Below are positions 12,209 to 24,010 of a DNA stretch of 64,000 nt, in pieces. Under the pieces are notes generated by a model, which searched no databases, was not told the DNA's origin, and worked only from the letters and a program-made list of their open reading frames with translations. The stretch covers positions 310,001-374,000 of the forward strand of contig JAXBDG010000021.1 in assembly GCA_036320915.1 (NCBI GenBank). Direction: 5' to 3'. The DNA is from Linnemannia elongata (taxonomy: Eukaryota; Mortierellomycota; Mortierellomycetes; Mortierellales; Mortierellaceae). Numbering within the stretch: the stretch's first letter is position 1; each line of letters begins with the position of its first letter. Position numbers and translations under genes: made by a program.

Positions 12209-14223
12209 CTGTCTTTTGTCGTTATGTTGTTGTTGGTGTTGTTGTTAAAAGTAAAGGAGAGAGAGAGGGAGAGTACGCGCAAGTGAGAGTGAAGGAGAGA
12301 GAGGAAAGGAAGGTGAGAGTGTAGATGAAGCAAGGTGGCGATGGTGGTATATATGTATGTTGTGAATAATAGGAAGAAGGAAGTTGGTGGCGAAGTGGGT
12401 GGAAAGAGAAGAGAAGAGAAGAGAAGAGAAGGGGAAGAGAGAGAGGAAAGCGAGAGAGAGAGAGAGAGAGAAAAGAAAGAGGCTGTTCAACCATCCGTCG
12501 AGAGGACAAGCAAGGCAAGGGAAGGGAGAGAGGTGGGGTCGGGTGGACAGAATGGCCTTTTTTGCTCTTTTTGCCTTCCTTTCCTCCCTTTTGGCCCTTC
12601 CGGTCCTCAATCATAGGGGGGAATTGATGGAGTGGTGCCCAGCCCAGCCCACTTTTTGACATGAACACACACCCACGAGAAAATCGACGATTGGCCCATC
12701 ACAAAAAATGATTCTATGCGCTCTCCTTTTTTTATTTTTTTATTTTCTCTCTTTTCTCGGTGCTCACTCTCTCTCACTCTCTCACTCACTCACTCACTCG
12801 TACCCATGTTACTAAACTTGCTCACAGCCTGCATTGCCACTTTCTCGCTTACCTGTTTTCTCGACTGTCTGTTCATTGTATCCATTTCTCCCTACTCCCA
12901 TCTGATAATTGTAATATCGGGAAGAAAATGAAAAAATGTATCTGGTTTCTAACGATCGATGATGGCAATGATACCACCTCACGTTTCTCTGCCTCCTCTT
13001 CCCATACCTTGTCACTCTTCCTTCATCGATTCGTCTGTGTGGGTCATTCTCCAATCAATTAAACGTTGCTTAATGAATCGAGTGAGCAAATTGTGTTCCC
13101 TCGGTGTTTTCCACACAAACAACTGACCCAAAATCCCAGGCTCATCCACACGCACTCAAAACCCACCATACCCTTTCCCTACCCTCCCTTCCATCACCCC
13201 TACCGCTCTCACACTTGTCTTTGTGTACCTCTCCTTCTCACTTAACGATCAACCCATCCCCTTCCCCATCCTGCTTTGACTGGACACAAAAAAAGGGACA
13301 GGGGGCATGCATATACACACGCACCCTAACCTACTGAATCTGGACGTTTGACACACTCATATTATCACACACATGCAACGACGCCCACTTTTTTCCTTGG
13401 TTCAGTTCAAGAGCAACAACAGGGTCAATGCAACAAGCAAACCATTGGCGCCAAATTTTCTTTTTCTGCTACCCTGCTTTGCATGACAAACGCAAGGTGA
13501 ATGCGGACCCTCATGCTTATTTTTGCCCGTCATTTTTTTTTTTTTTGTGGTCCTACCCTATCTTCACTCAAACACCCCTCCTCCACATTGTTAGTCTACA
13601 CGGCCCCAACAGCTCAAGGCGCTAGTCTTTTTTTTTCTTTCTTTCCGAAGGATGAATGGTCTCTTGTTGCCTTGCTTTCGGTTAGTGGAGGAAGACGAAT
13701 AGGAACACGAAATGGAGAAGCAAGAAAGAAAATAAAGACAAGGTTTGAGGCGCTGACACAGGAAAGTAAAAGCTTCGGGGCAAAAGTCCAACAAAAAACA
13801 TACAAAAAACGACAACTAAAGGCAGCAGAGGTAAGGTACCATGGATCAATTGAGAGGCAGCCAGCTTTTGCTTTATAGTAAAGATGGTTCCCGTCCCGTC
13901 CCTTTCTATCCTTTTTTTAGCATCCCGCGCGTGGAGAATAGAAAACGAGTGGAGTCATTTTGGTCACATGACATGGTATCCCATTTTAGCCAAGCCACTG
14001 GCGATCAGAAGGAGAGAGAAAGGAAGAAGGCCCAATGGAAGGCGATGGAGTGGTAGGAGTCCAGAGGGACACAGACAGGGGTAGAGGGGAAACCAAATCG
14101 TAGGGAAGAGGTGTGAATAATTTGGCCATAAACGACCTTCCTTCCGATTCCTTCTTTTCATCTTCTTCTTCTTCATCAATCCCTTCACATTCTCTTTTCA
14201 CACTCTCTCTCATATAATCAACC
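12209..14223. other. Intergenic, about 2 kb, no gene
   Basis: GA-rich microsatellites near 12400-12475, TCAC repeats near 12765-12800, C-rich sequence to 13280, and T runs near 13532-13546. The final 70 bases are pyrimidine-rich and lead into the next ATG. Frames here are short and low-complexity; none is supported. Confidence 0.5.
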
Positions 14224-16829
14224 ATGACCGACACTCACCCTGCCCCTGCTGCCACCGTCGAGGACGTTATTCCCGCCCTTGAGGCCGCCACCATCGAGGA
14301 CAAGGCTGTCGAGCACGTCCACGGCCCCGACTGCAGCCACGACCACGAGCACGACCATGAGCACGGAGAGGGTGAGCAGGCTCCCCAGCACAGAAACGAC
14401 TTTGACCTCTTGGAGACCAACGGCACCAAGGACAAGACCACCGATCCCCTCGTCAAGGTACTTCTATCGCTTCAATTAAACTTGTTCTTCTTTGCTGCTC
14501 TTTGGCACCAACCCTTGATGACCATGTATCAATGAGGATCGTGATTCTCGATGGTTATATATCGGTGTCGTGTTGTTCTTCAAAGGAAAAAGAATAACTA
14601 CATCGTCAAGAAAAAGGAACATACGGATACCTCCAAAGACGACAACGCGAGAAAAAAAAGTGAAAGTTGCTTGGGTCATCTCTCATCTGGACACACCATC
14701 TCATGGCAGGATTCGACTCTTTTTCATCTCTGATCCTGATTCCATACAACGCATACTCGTCAGAAACCAAAATAACTCACAAATATGCATGCATGTATCT
14801 CTGTTTTTCTCGTCCTCTTCTCCCTCTCCTCTGTCTCTCTCTCATATCCTCCCCCACGCACGCGCATGGCTATGTCTTCAATAGAAATACTTTGCTGCTA
14901 AGGAGCTCTTTGCCAGCGCTTTGGAGCGTTTGAACCAGATCCCCGAGGGAGCTGATGCCGAGTTGATTGCAAAGCACCAGGATGAGATCGTGTCGGTGAC
15001 CAAGGATCTGATGAAGGCTTTCTTGCTGGACGAGAAGGCTTGCCAGATGCACCAGAGAATCCTCAAGCTCGCCGAGCAGTACGAGGTCTACGTCCAGACC
15101 AACAACCCCGAGGGCACCTCGACCACCACCGCCGACTCTGAGGAGGAGGATGCCGAGAAGCAGAACACCATCTACACCAAGGATTCCGTCGTCTTTGGTA
15201 AGATGCCTATCTCAACACAACGCAAAGATGGAAAAGAGAAACAAATCCTCCCTATCTTCATCTGTTTTGCTATTTTCGTTGCCTCTCCTTTTTTTTGCTG
15301 CTACTATTCTTACTTGGGATCATCAATGTGAAGAGGGCCCTGTTGTTGTTTCTCCTTCCCCATCTCACCCGACAACAAAAGGACGACCACACGAGGACTC
15401 ATTGGACTTTTCTCACTTGTCTCTTTGCGAGTTACAGACTGACAGCGCGACAAACGAGCAATTGAACAAAGAAAAAGAAAAGTGCTCTCAGGTTTGGATA
15501 ATATTCATTTTTATCGACTTGGGAAAGAAAAGTGTGTTTTCTGATCACCTCTGAATATATGTATGTGTGTGTGATTGCACGATTGGTCCCTGAATTGGAA
15601 GCTGGTGTCCACCGCATTTCATTAAGGTCGAGGCTCTCAACCCCTCTTTCCTTCTCTTCCCTCTCGCACTTTCTCGTTTTCCCCCATTCTTTTCCCATGG
15701 TATTGTCGCAATCCAAAAAAAAAAAAGGGAAAATAACAAAAATGGGATATACTACTCTACTTTTATCACGATCTAAACAACTACCCACCCACCTGTCCCC
15801 CCTCATGTCACACCAAACAATTCTCACCCGCTGGCTGTCCGCGTGCGCTTTCCCTCAATCTTCTCATTGGCCCAAATGACTAACCAACAATGAACACTCT
15901 CTATAAAACTAGTTATTATGATCCTCTGGAGCGGTGGACAGTATGAGCACTGCATCCAGACCATTGGCTTTGCCATCCAGGAGTTCGCGGACATCAAGGG
16001 ACGCATGTTGGAGCTCCGTGCTTCCTGCCACATGGCTCTCCGCAACTTCAAGGTAATTTCTATCACCATCACAATAGATTCTCAACTCCCTCCTTGGTCT
16101 TCACTCTCTGTCTCAAAAAACATGGACACTAACATGTGTAATATGAATATCTCAAACCATTCCAACAAATAGGCCTGCAATGAGGATTTGGAGGAGGCTT
16201 TGGCAACCGAGCCCATCAACGTCGAGAACCACTCGACCCTCGGAAACGTCTACTATGCCACTCACCAGGCCGCAGACGCCCTCCACCACTTCAAGGAATT
16301 CGTCAAGGTCGCCCACCCCGATTCCCGCACCCTCCCTAACGCCTACTATGCCCTCGCCACCTTGACCCTCCAGTCGGCCCCATCGGGTGCGACCAAGAAG
16401 AAGTCCAACCAGGCCTTGAAGCAGTCCTCGATCCTCAAGGAGGCCCAGACCTACTTCAAGCTCGCCCAGGAGGCCGACCTCCGCTTCAAGGAGCTCTATG
16501 GAGTCGTTACTGGTTTCAACGAGATCAAGCGCACCGCCTACCAGGCCTTCCAGGCTCGTACTGCTACCCGTGCTGGACTCATCCAGACCGATCCTACCCC
16601 TGCCCTGTTGGAGGCTTCGGAGGCCTTGAAGAAGGCTTTTAAGAACCCTGGTATCTCTGCCTGTGCCAACTGTGGTCGCCCTGACAATGTTGCCAACGAG
16701 GGCCGTTCCCAGGACTTGAAGCCTAAGCCTTTGCTCAAGTGTGCCAAGTGCAACAAGGTCGCTTACTGCTCCAGACCTTGCCAGATCACTCACTGGAACG
16801 CTACCCACAAGAACACCTGCAAAAAGTAG
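14224..16829 (+). CDS. TPR-like and MYND zinc-finger protein with His-rich N-terminus, 447 aa
   Basis: Four exons, 14224-14457, 14885-15197, 15913-16052 and 16173-16829, sum to 1,344 nt (447 aa). Residues about 38-58 are His-rich (GPDCSHDHEHDHEHGEGEQ), a likely metal-binding patch. The middle consists of helical TPR-like repeats, including NVENHSTLGNVYYATHQ and ALHHFKEFVKVAHPDS. The C-terminus, about residues 393-445, is a MYND zinc finger: CANCGRP, then CAKCNKVAYCSRPCQ, ending HWNATHKNTC. MYND fingers bind short Pro-rich peptides. The protein lacks a SET domain, so methyltransferase activity is not indicated. Its family has no name I can give. Confidence 0.85.
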
Positions 16830-17234
16830 AGTGCTTTCTTTTTTTGTTAGTTTCTTCTTTTTACCCCCCCTCTCTATCTTCTTCCGTTAGTGTTTTTATT
16901 TGTTCTTTTTTTTTTTTTTCTTTCTCATGCCCCCCCTTCTCTCCCTTGTAACGATCTCTTTGCCTACCAATTTACTTTTTTTTATTATTCATCTCTTTCC
17001 TTTGTGTATTATGGGCGAGGCGGGAGGAGTTTAGGAAGTGTTTCTTTCTTTCGATACATAGAATATGCGTGTAACAAAAAAGTATTTGGTTTTTTTCCCT
17101 TCATAAAAATATTCACAATCTTCAACCAAAGAGACCGACAGCCATTCTTGTTTGTCCAACTTGATGCTTTAATGCGCGTGTGTCGTGTGTGTGTGTGAGA
17201 GAGAGAGACAGAGAATGCGCTGCTCTTCTTTTAA
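16830..17234. other. Intergenic, shared 3' flank
   Basis: Lies between the converging MYND gene (+) and SCI1-like gene (-). T-rich, with a GT/GA microsatellite near 17176-17210. No gene seen. Confidence 0.5.
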
Positions 17235-19190
17235 TTAGAGACCTCCTTTGTTGGCTTGGGTTTGTGCCCAGAGTTTCCGGAACTCCTCCATTTGCTTGGC
17301 CTCCTTCTCCTTGTACGCCTGCTGCTTTGCTCCAAGCACACTCCCCGCCGCTGGTGATGGTCCAGCAGCACTAGGACCACTTGCACCGCCAGCACTTGGT
17401 CCATACGAAGGCTGTTCCGGTCCTACTCCACCTCCACCACCATGCCGTCTCGCCTCCCTAGCCTCCTTCCTCCTCCTCTCCGCCGCGAGCATCGACTTGT
17501 AATCATCTCCGCCTGCACCAGAACCCATCAGATCCTGTTCTGGCAACTCGACATCAGGAGATCGCTCCTGTCGATGATACGCAGTTTGAGCCCTTCGCTT
17601 CTCAAGCATCGCTTCACGTCCTGTCGGTTTTGGGACGAGTTCTTCAAGGATGGTTTCCTTTTCTTTGCGATACCGTTTTTGTTCTGCTCTGTGGATTTGG
17701 CGGTTTCGAAAGTCTTTTTCTTCCTTTTCGGCGACTATTTTTTTTTTTTGTAAGGAGTTTGGGGGAATACGAATTTGGGAGGGTGATTAGTATCCCAGGG
17801 AATAATGGGGGTTGTAGGGACGAAAAGAGCCATTTGCAGTAACTGTTATTTTGTCTTTTTTTTTTTTTTGTTCTCTTTGACGTAGAGAAAATAGATGTTT
17901 TTTACCTTCGTCGGCGGTCATGGGTCGTCGTGGACCAATGGATGCTCCTGCCGCAGGTGGAGGCATGGAAGGTCCCAAAGTCCTCTTCGCTCCTGGTGCA
18001 GATCCCGATCCAGCTCCAGATTCTAAAGCGCTAGCAGAGGACACTCCAGTAAGCCGGCCAACCTCATGCGCAAACCGGACGTTTGTCATCGTATCAATCG
18101 AATCCTTAATACTCTCGACCTTGTTCAGGTCCGCCTTATCGATGGTTTTGGCGAATTTCCATTGGTACTTGGTCATTGACTTTGTGGGGATTTGGGATGT
18201 GCGAACTCCCTTGTAGTATGATTCTATTATCCACATCAGAAAAAAAAAGGAGGAGGAAGTGGAGGATGAGAGATGGTTTGTTTAGTTGTGAGGCGATAGC
18301 TGTTACGATGTAAATGAGTGGGGGAATATAATGATAAGTAATAGTTACCATCGAGTTCAAAGTCATTCCAGCGGCGGACAAATTTCCTGAAATACTTCCG
18401 GGCATCGTCCGCAGTTAGGTCTTCAAAGTACTTTTTCTTGGCCTGTCGAAGCCATAACCTGAACTCTGACGACTTTGTAAAGTAGTCATCCTCCGAGATG
18501 GCTAATTGCAAAAAAAAAAAAAAAAAAAAGGGTAAACAACATTGATGGTCAGGTTCTGAGATATTAGGCCCCTCCCGTGAATGAGGATAAATAGGATGGG
18601 GGGTGGAGAAGAAGAAGAAATGGCACGTTACTTTGGATCATGGATTTAGCCTTCTTGACCATCTCATCCTCCTCACTCTCACTCCCACTCTCCGATCCAC
18701 TGCTACTGCCGCTACCACTTCCAGATTCCGATCCCGACTCTGATACAGATGCAGATCGACGACGACTGCTGCGGCGACGATCACCATCTTTATCGCGACG
18801 ACTACTCTTCTCGCTGTGTCGATGATCCCTGTCCCGCCGATCTCGGGTTCGTTCCCTTTCTCGGTCCTTGTCTCTACTACTTCGATCCGTCGTCTTATTC
18901 TCAGTCTCGCGTCTCGACGACCGCTTCTTGTCATCCCCATCCTCCTTTCCATGTTCGCGACGCGAGGATTTCTCGCGATGCCTATCCCGGTCTCCACGGT
19001 CTCCACGGTCGCCGCGGGTGGGTGAACGACTGTTGTCACGTCTCCTTGTTGAATCGCGGTCACGGTCGTCGCGAAGCCGATGTTCTCTGTCGCGAGACTT
19101 GGAAGGTTCTGAACGAGAATGACGATGGTTGTCGACTTCGGGGCTTCTACTCCTGTCCCGTTTCTTGTGGTGGCTGTCTCTTGTCGACAT
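17235..19190 (-). CDS. SCI1-like RS-rich nuclear protein, 509 aa
   Basis: Four exons, 18632-19190, 18349-18501, 17906-18223 and 17235-17734, sum to 1,530 nt (509 aa). The first 180 residues are an Arg/Ser/Asp-rich (RS/RD) region followed by a Ser-Gly-Glu run. A conserved block follows: ISEDDYFTKSSEFRLWLRQ, ARKYFRKFVRRWNDFELD, then YYKGVRTSQIP. The C-terminal part is charged and helical and contains EELVPKPTGREAMLEKRR. These blocks resemble, from memory, the eukaryotic family named after plant stigma/style cell-cycle inhibitor 1 (SCI1), nuclear proteins linked to splicing and cell-cycle control. The extreme C-terminus is Gly/Pro/Ala-rich. Family placement is moderately sure; function in fungi is unknown to me. 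Confidence 0.75.
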
Positions 19191-19827
19191 AATGTGTTTC
19201 CCCTTTGGTGTGTGGTGGGGGGAGGGGGGGGGGGGTTGAGAGATGCAATTGCAAAAAGGTCAATGAGTGGAGAGGGGACGAAAAAAATGTATAGGGTGGC
19301 TTTGCACTTTTTTTTTTCATGCGCATTCAGAAAGGATTTGAAAAAAAAAAAATGCTGTGATCAATTATTTATTTCGGTCGCGCCTCGCCTCCCCTCCCCC
19401 TCCCCCTGCCTATGTACCCTTTTTACTTCGCCACTTTTGTTTGTTTCGAACGAAACATGCGTCTCCATCATAAAGAAACAACACGCGGCAAAATACTGCT
19501 ACTGCTACTGCTACTGCCTAACTGGTTGACAACGACCACTGGCAAGATTGGGAAAAAAAAAAAAAAAAAAAAAGTAACGAAGAACTAAGAGGTAGGAAGT
19601 CGGTTTAGAAAAGGTCCAACTCCTATAGCTGACGCTGAAAGGGAAAAGCAACGAATATACACCGAAGCAGTGTTCGAATTATCGATGTTCAACCGTACGG
19701 CACATTCAACGCTGCGTACAAAGGGTAGAGAACTAGAAAGGAAGAAAGGTGTGAGAAGGGGGAAGAAAAATGAAAATGGAAAGAACCCGGAGAGATTCAA
19801 ATCCTACAGGGAAAACAACTTGAACGA
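19191..19827. other. Intergenic
   Basis: Contains G, T and A homopolymers (A run near 19552-19573) and a CTACTG repeat near 19497-19517. The 5' flank of the SCI1-like gene is at 19191 onward. No gene supported. Confidence 0.5.
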
Positions 19828-20530
19828 TTATGCCCTGGGCAACACATCCAAAAAGGTCTTGATCATCCCAGCAATCAAAACCCCACACCCTCCAACTTCT
19901 GCCGCAATCAACGACCACATGAACCCTTTCACCATCCACGGCGGGATCGCATGTTTCTCCCCAACTCTATGTGGGGGCTTGAGTTGGTTCGTCGTATCCC
20001 TCAGGAGCCCGTGTGCGGCGTACGTGAGGACGGCTTGGACAAAGAAAGATTGAGTGGCGATGGTGGCCCAGACGTTTGTACGCTCCGAGTAGGAGGAGAG
20101 GAGGGCGATTCCTGCTAATTGGGCGGATGCGAAGCCGTACATCAGCGATGCGCGGTGGGCTAATATGGGTTGGGTTGGGAAGGGCGAACAAAGGATGAAT
20201 GATATTCAGGTACAGGAGGATTATTTAGAACATATGGCCTCTCCGAAATTTCGACGCAGGGATCAATTCTGACAAACCAACAATATCCAATTAGCCACTT
20301 CGCATTAATAAAACCATACCGGTAGAGATGTAAGGGTGAGCGGTGTAAGTCTTGGAAGCATGGATCTGCTGGTATTTGACCACTCCAAGCAAGAGGCCCA
20401 TCATTAGATGGTACCCTCCCAAGCCGAGGTTGATCGTCACCGAGGGGGTCATGTACGGAGCCAATGCAGCGATGCGCTGGGCGGCTGCCAAAGTGACATC
20501 TGGGTGCGAAGCGAGGAGTCGTGCTGGCAT
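19828..20530 (-). CDS. Small multi-pass membrane protein, 180 aa, unknown
   Basis: Two exons, 20320-20530 and 19828-20159, sum to 543 nt (180 aa). The chosen ATG gives MPARLLASHPDVTLAAAQ; an upstream in-frame extension exists but begins in pyrimidine-rich leader. Four hydrophobic segments are visible: around NLGLGGYHLMMGLLLGV, FASAQLAGIALLSS, QSFFVQAVLTYAAHGLL and GFMWSLIAAEVGGCGVLIAG. There is no cleavable signal and no recognisable catalytic motif. I know similar four-segment fungal proteins only as uncharacterised. The join GCC CAC CGC keeps the frame. Confidence 0.7.
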
Positions 20531-21640
20531 GTTGGCTCTTGTTCTAGCGAGGAGGTAAGGGGTTTTGCTGGTAGGAAGAGAAAGTGGGAGAGAGGAAAAA
20601 GAGATGAAAAGGTAAAGGACGAGAGTGCGCGGGAGGAGATGAGGAAAGATAAACGACCGAAAGAAGAGGTGGCGCCCAAACCTCAGTCTTTTTAAACAAA
20701 ACACACCTTGTAATATCGCTCTCGACTTGTTTGGTTTAGAAAGTAAGGAAACATAAACCTTGTTTGGATTCTTCGGTCTTCTCCCTTGTCATTCCCCCCA
20801 CACCACGAATTGTGCGTGGCATGTAGAAAGAGTCCGAGCTTTTATTCTAACTTCTGTTCATTTGCTGCTGTTTGCCGGGATTACAGTTACTGCTTCTGTT
20901 GCTGGGTCTTTTGTTTGTTCGTGAATTAGGGGTACGCTCGTTACACCCCGTTGGTGCTCTCTTCATTCCAAGATTTGTCCTTGTCAAAGACCGAGCCGCA
21001 AAAAAACATACAAAGAATCCGCATCATTCTATCCAACTCAGTCAAGACCATGGTTTGGGGTAGAAAGATGCATTCGATCGAGAAAAACGTAACGCAGACA
21101 ACTTCAGCAAGCGCAGATCAATAAAATCAACTTCTTTTTTCTGCTCGTTGCTCTCGGCTGCTGCAGGAACATACACCCCAAACCCGAACACCTTTCTTGA
21201 ATATCTGGCCCCTTCTCCCTTCTGACCTCCCCAACCTGACTGCGCTGCTCTAGGACCAAAAGAGCGAAGCTTCGTGTCCGCTTTCATAATGTGGCGCTGC
21301 GTCCGACGTACCTAGGATATCCATACAATGGCTGAGCAAAACACATCAACTTGATAGAAAAGACTAGTGGGAAATGACTTTATTGTATGAAAGAGAAAAG
21401 AAAGGGAGACTTGGGGCATGAAGGAGACTAAGGGAACTAGGAACAGCCTCTTGTCCCGACGATGCACAAAAGAATATTGATTAGGAACCGATGAAAGGGA
21501 TGAGAGGTCAAGAATAGAGTTTTAGCCTGGGTAACAACGTGAGTGACATGCATATGTATTCGCCTAAGAGGAGACAAAACAAACACACGCGCACTCAAAA
21601 AAGGGGGGGTCAAGAAGCAGTGATGATGACATAGATGGAT
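20531..21640. other. Intergenic
   Basis: The 5' flank of the membrane-protein gene and the 3' flank of YPT1. An 81-codon minus frame at 21042-21287 has no family resemblance and is not called. Nothing else seen. Confidence 0.5.
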
Positions 21641-23748
21641 TTAACAGCATCCTCCGCTGGTCTGGGCAGGCAACTGCTGGCCAGATCCGACCTTGATGTT
21701 CTTGCTGGGGCCCGAGGCATCAACATTGGCAGCTCCCATGCGGTCCTTAATCTGCTTGGCCATGGTCAAGAAAGCCTGCTCGACGTTGGTGGCGCTCTTG
21801 GCCGATGTCTCCAAGAAGGGGATTGTGAGCTGGTCAGCGAATTCCTATAGTAATGAAATGTCACACAAAGCACAACATGCAAATGCAATTAGCACAATTA
21901 TCCGTTGCAGATAAATCGTCTTGTTTCTCCGAAACTTCTTGCACGTTGCATATCGATTCGACTCTTTACCTTGGCAACGGTGTAGTCAACGACCTTCTTG
22001 TTGGTCAAGTCACTCTTGTTTCCGACCAACAATTTGTTGACGCCTTCCGAGGCGTAACGGTCAATCTCCGCGAGCCACTGCTTGACGTTGTTGAAGGTGT
22101 CCTGGTCTGTCACATCATAGACGACAATGATACCGTGTGCGCCGCGGTAGTAGGAGGAGGTGATGGTGCGGAAACGCTCCTGGCCTGCACTGTATTTTGC
22201 GATATGTAGAAAAAGAGTTGGGTCCCTGGTTAGCAAGCGACCTTTGTCTCAAGGCATACAGTATCAACAGAGATATTGCTGCAGTGAAATAGTTGAATTT
22301 GATCCTTACGTGTCCCACTGTATCCGATGACCGCATAAAAAAAACCACGGACGTATGAAGTAAGAAGAAAAGAGCAATTGGTTAGCGCTATGACAGCAGC
22401 GATGGGTGCCACGTTGGTGTTTCCTTGGAGTCGTTGTGCAGACAAGTAGACAAGTCAAGTCCAACTTACGATTTGCAACTTGACGGTCTTGCCCTCGAGC
22501 TCAATGGTACGGATTTTCTATGTGATATCAAAAAAAAGGTGACAAAGAGATAAATAACGATGCTCACAGGTTATTCATGCGGGGATAGGGCTTGGTGAGG
22601 GGAAAGCACAAAAAAGGCTGGGCTCGTTTTGCTCGGGGTGTGTTTCGACGATGAGCTCCCAGCTTAGCCGATGGTCCTTGCTCATGCAAGTTCATTCCTG
22701 TGTGTTGCCCTTCCTACTTGCCCGGTCCAGAAAGTGCACTGTCTCTCTGTTTTGGCTTGTCTCTCTGCCTCCAGGCTATCTGTCTGTCTGTCCGCCTGCT
22801 CTGCTTTCGCTCCCTGCAGTCGAGTTGGACTGGCCTTCCTGTTTGCCCACAAAGAGAAAAAAAACTAGTCAGGGGCCCCTTTTTTGTGTCTGTGGGTCAC
22901 CCACTTGTTGTTTGTTGTTTGTTGTTGTTGCTGTTGTTTGTTGCGTTCACTTTTTGTCGCGCAGCATTCGCCCAGGACAGGGTACACCGGCAGCAGGCTG
23001 GTCGGAAGGTAATAGATAGATAGATAGACACCACAGATAAAAAAGTCGTCAGGGTCACCTACAAAATCGACACCGATAGTGGAAATGTAGCTCTCGGTAT
23101 AGGTGTCGTCGGCAAAACGGAGAAGAAGGCAAGACTTTCCAACACCACTGTCGCCGATCAACAGAAGCTTGAAGAGGTAATCGCTATGGGAGTGAAGGTG
23201 CGGTAGAAAAGGAGAGTCGACTGTCAGCACTCTTTGTTGTTGTGTGATTCAGTCGATGTCGACGTGGCAAAAGGACTCATCATCGCCTTTTTTTCTTCCT
23301 CTTGTTCTTTCTTGGCGAGAATAGGTGGGCAGGTGGTGTGCACTTGTAACAGTGTGTCTCTTCGCCACATAGGAGAAATAAAGGGCATAGCACGGTCAGG
23401 GTTCCTTGGAACATTATTGCTCCTGCTTGGGATTGCTGTCCTTTTTCTCTTCTTCCTTCTTCTTTTCGCTGTGTCGTCTGTCAAGTCAATTGTTGGGGTG
23501 TGCGTGTGCGTGTGTGTATGTGCTGTTATCGGGGCACAAAGGCGATTCTGAGGGTTGAAAGATACGGTTCGGCCTTTGGGGTGCGAGGTCGAGACCGACA
23601 ACAGGAGTGCAAGTATTTTTGCACGCTGCTGTTGCCAAGGAGGAGGGAGGGAGGCACAGTTGGCTGACACCTGGCCACACGTCGGTCGCTTGTTTCCTTA
23701 TAATAGTGTGGAAAGGTGAAGAGAGGGTTCTTACTATTCGGGGTTCAT
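21641..23748 (-). CDS. YPT1: Rab GTPase Ypt1/Rab1, 204 aa, six exons
   Basis: Exons 23735-23748, 23063-23183, 22470-22517, 22310-22317, 21970-22189 and 21641-21844 sum to 615 nt (204 aa). It starts [18 protein letters not shown] and has the P-loop GDSGVGKS, effector region [23 protein letters not shown] and [11 protein letters not shown] G-boxes, and the C-terminal GGCC double-Cys prenylation site. Ypt1/Rab1 controls ER-to-Golgi traffic and autophagosome formation. Exon 1 is only 14 nt and exon 4 only 8 nt (TGGGACAC); the latter encodes the start of the switch II WDTAGQE motif, so skipping it would destroy the GTPase. Near-identity to the family makes the identification secure. Confidence 0.97.
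22310..22317 (-). other. 8-nt microexon of YPT1 (TGGGACAC)
   Basis: Minus-strand context is ggatacag, TGGGACAC, gtaagg. It supplies Trp-Asp and two bases of Thr in WDTAGQERF, one of the most conserved Rab motifs; the next exon begins TGCAGGCCAGG. Because the protein is nearly invariant, this microexon is strongly supported without transcript data. Confidence 0.9.
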
Positions 23749-24010
23749 GGTGGATGTGCTGTTGTTGTGGGGAGTGAGGGAGAGAGGGAGTGAGGGAGTG
23801 AGTGGGAGGAGTGGGAGGTAAAGAGTGAAAGAAAAAGAAAAGGATGAGGTGTGTGTGTAATGAGAGCACAAAAAGAAAAAAGAAAAACGAAGGCGACGAT
23901 GGTCCGTCGTCCTTTTTTCTTTTCTGCGAGGGTATGCCATTGATGTCAATTCACACGTGACTCTTGCTTTACTTTTTTTATTCTTGTATCTAACCATTGC
24001 AATTGGCGAA

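Noticed and set aside
21042..21287. 81-codon minus frame beginning MKADTKLRSFGPR
   Set aside because: No family resemblance, no promoter-like tract and no evidence beyond an open frame.
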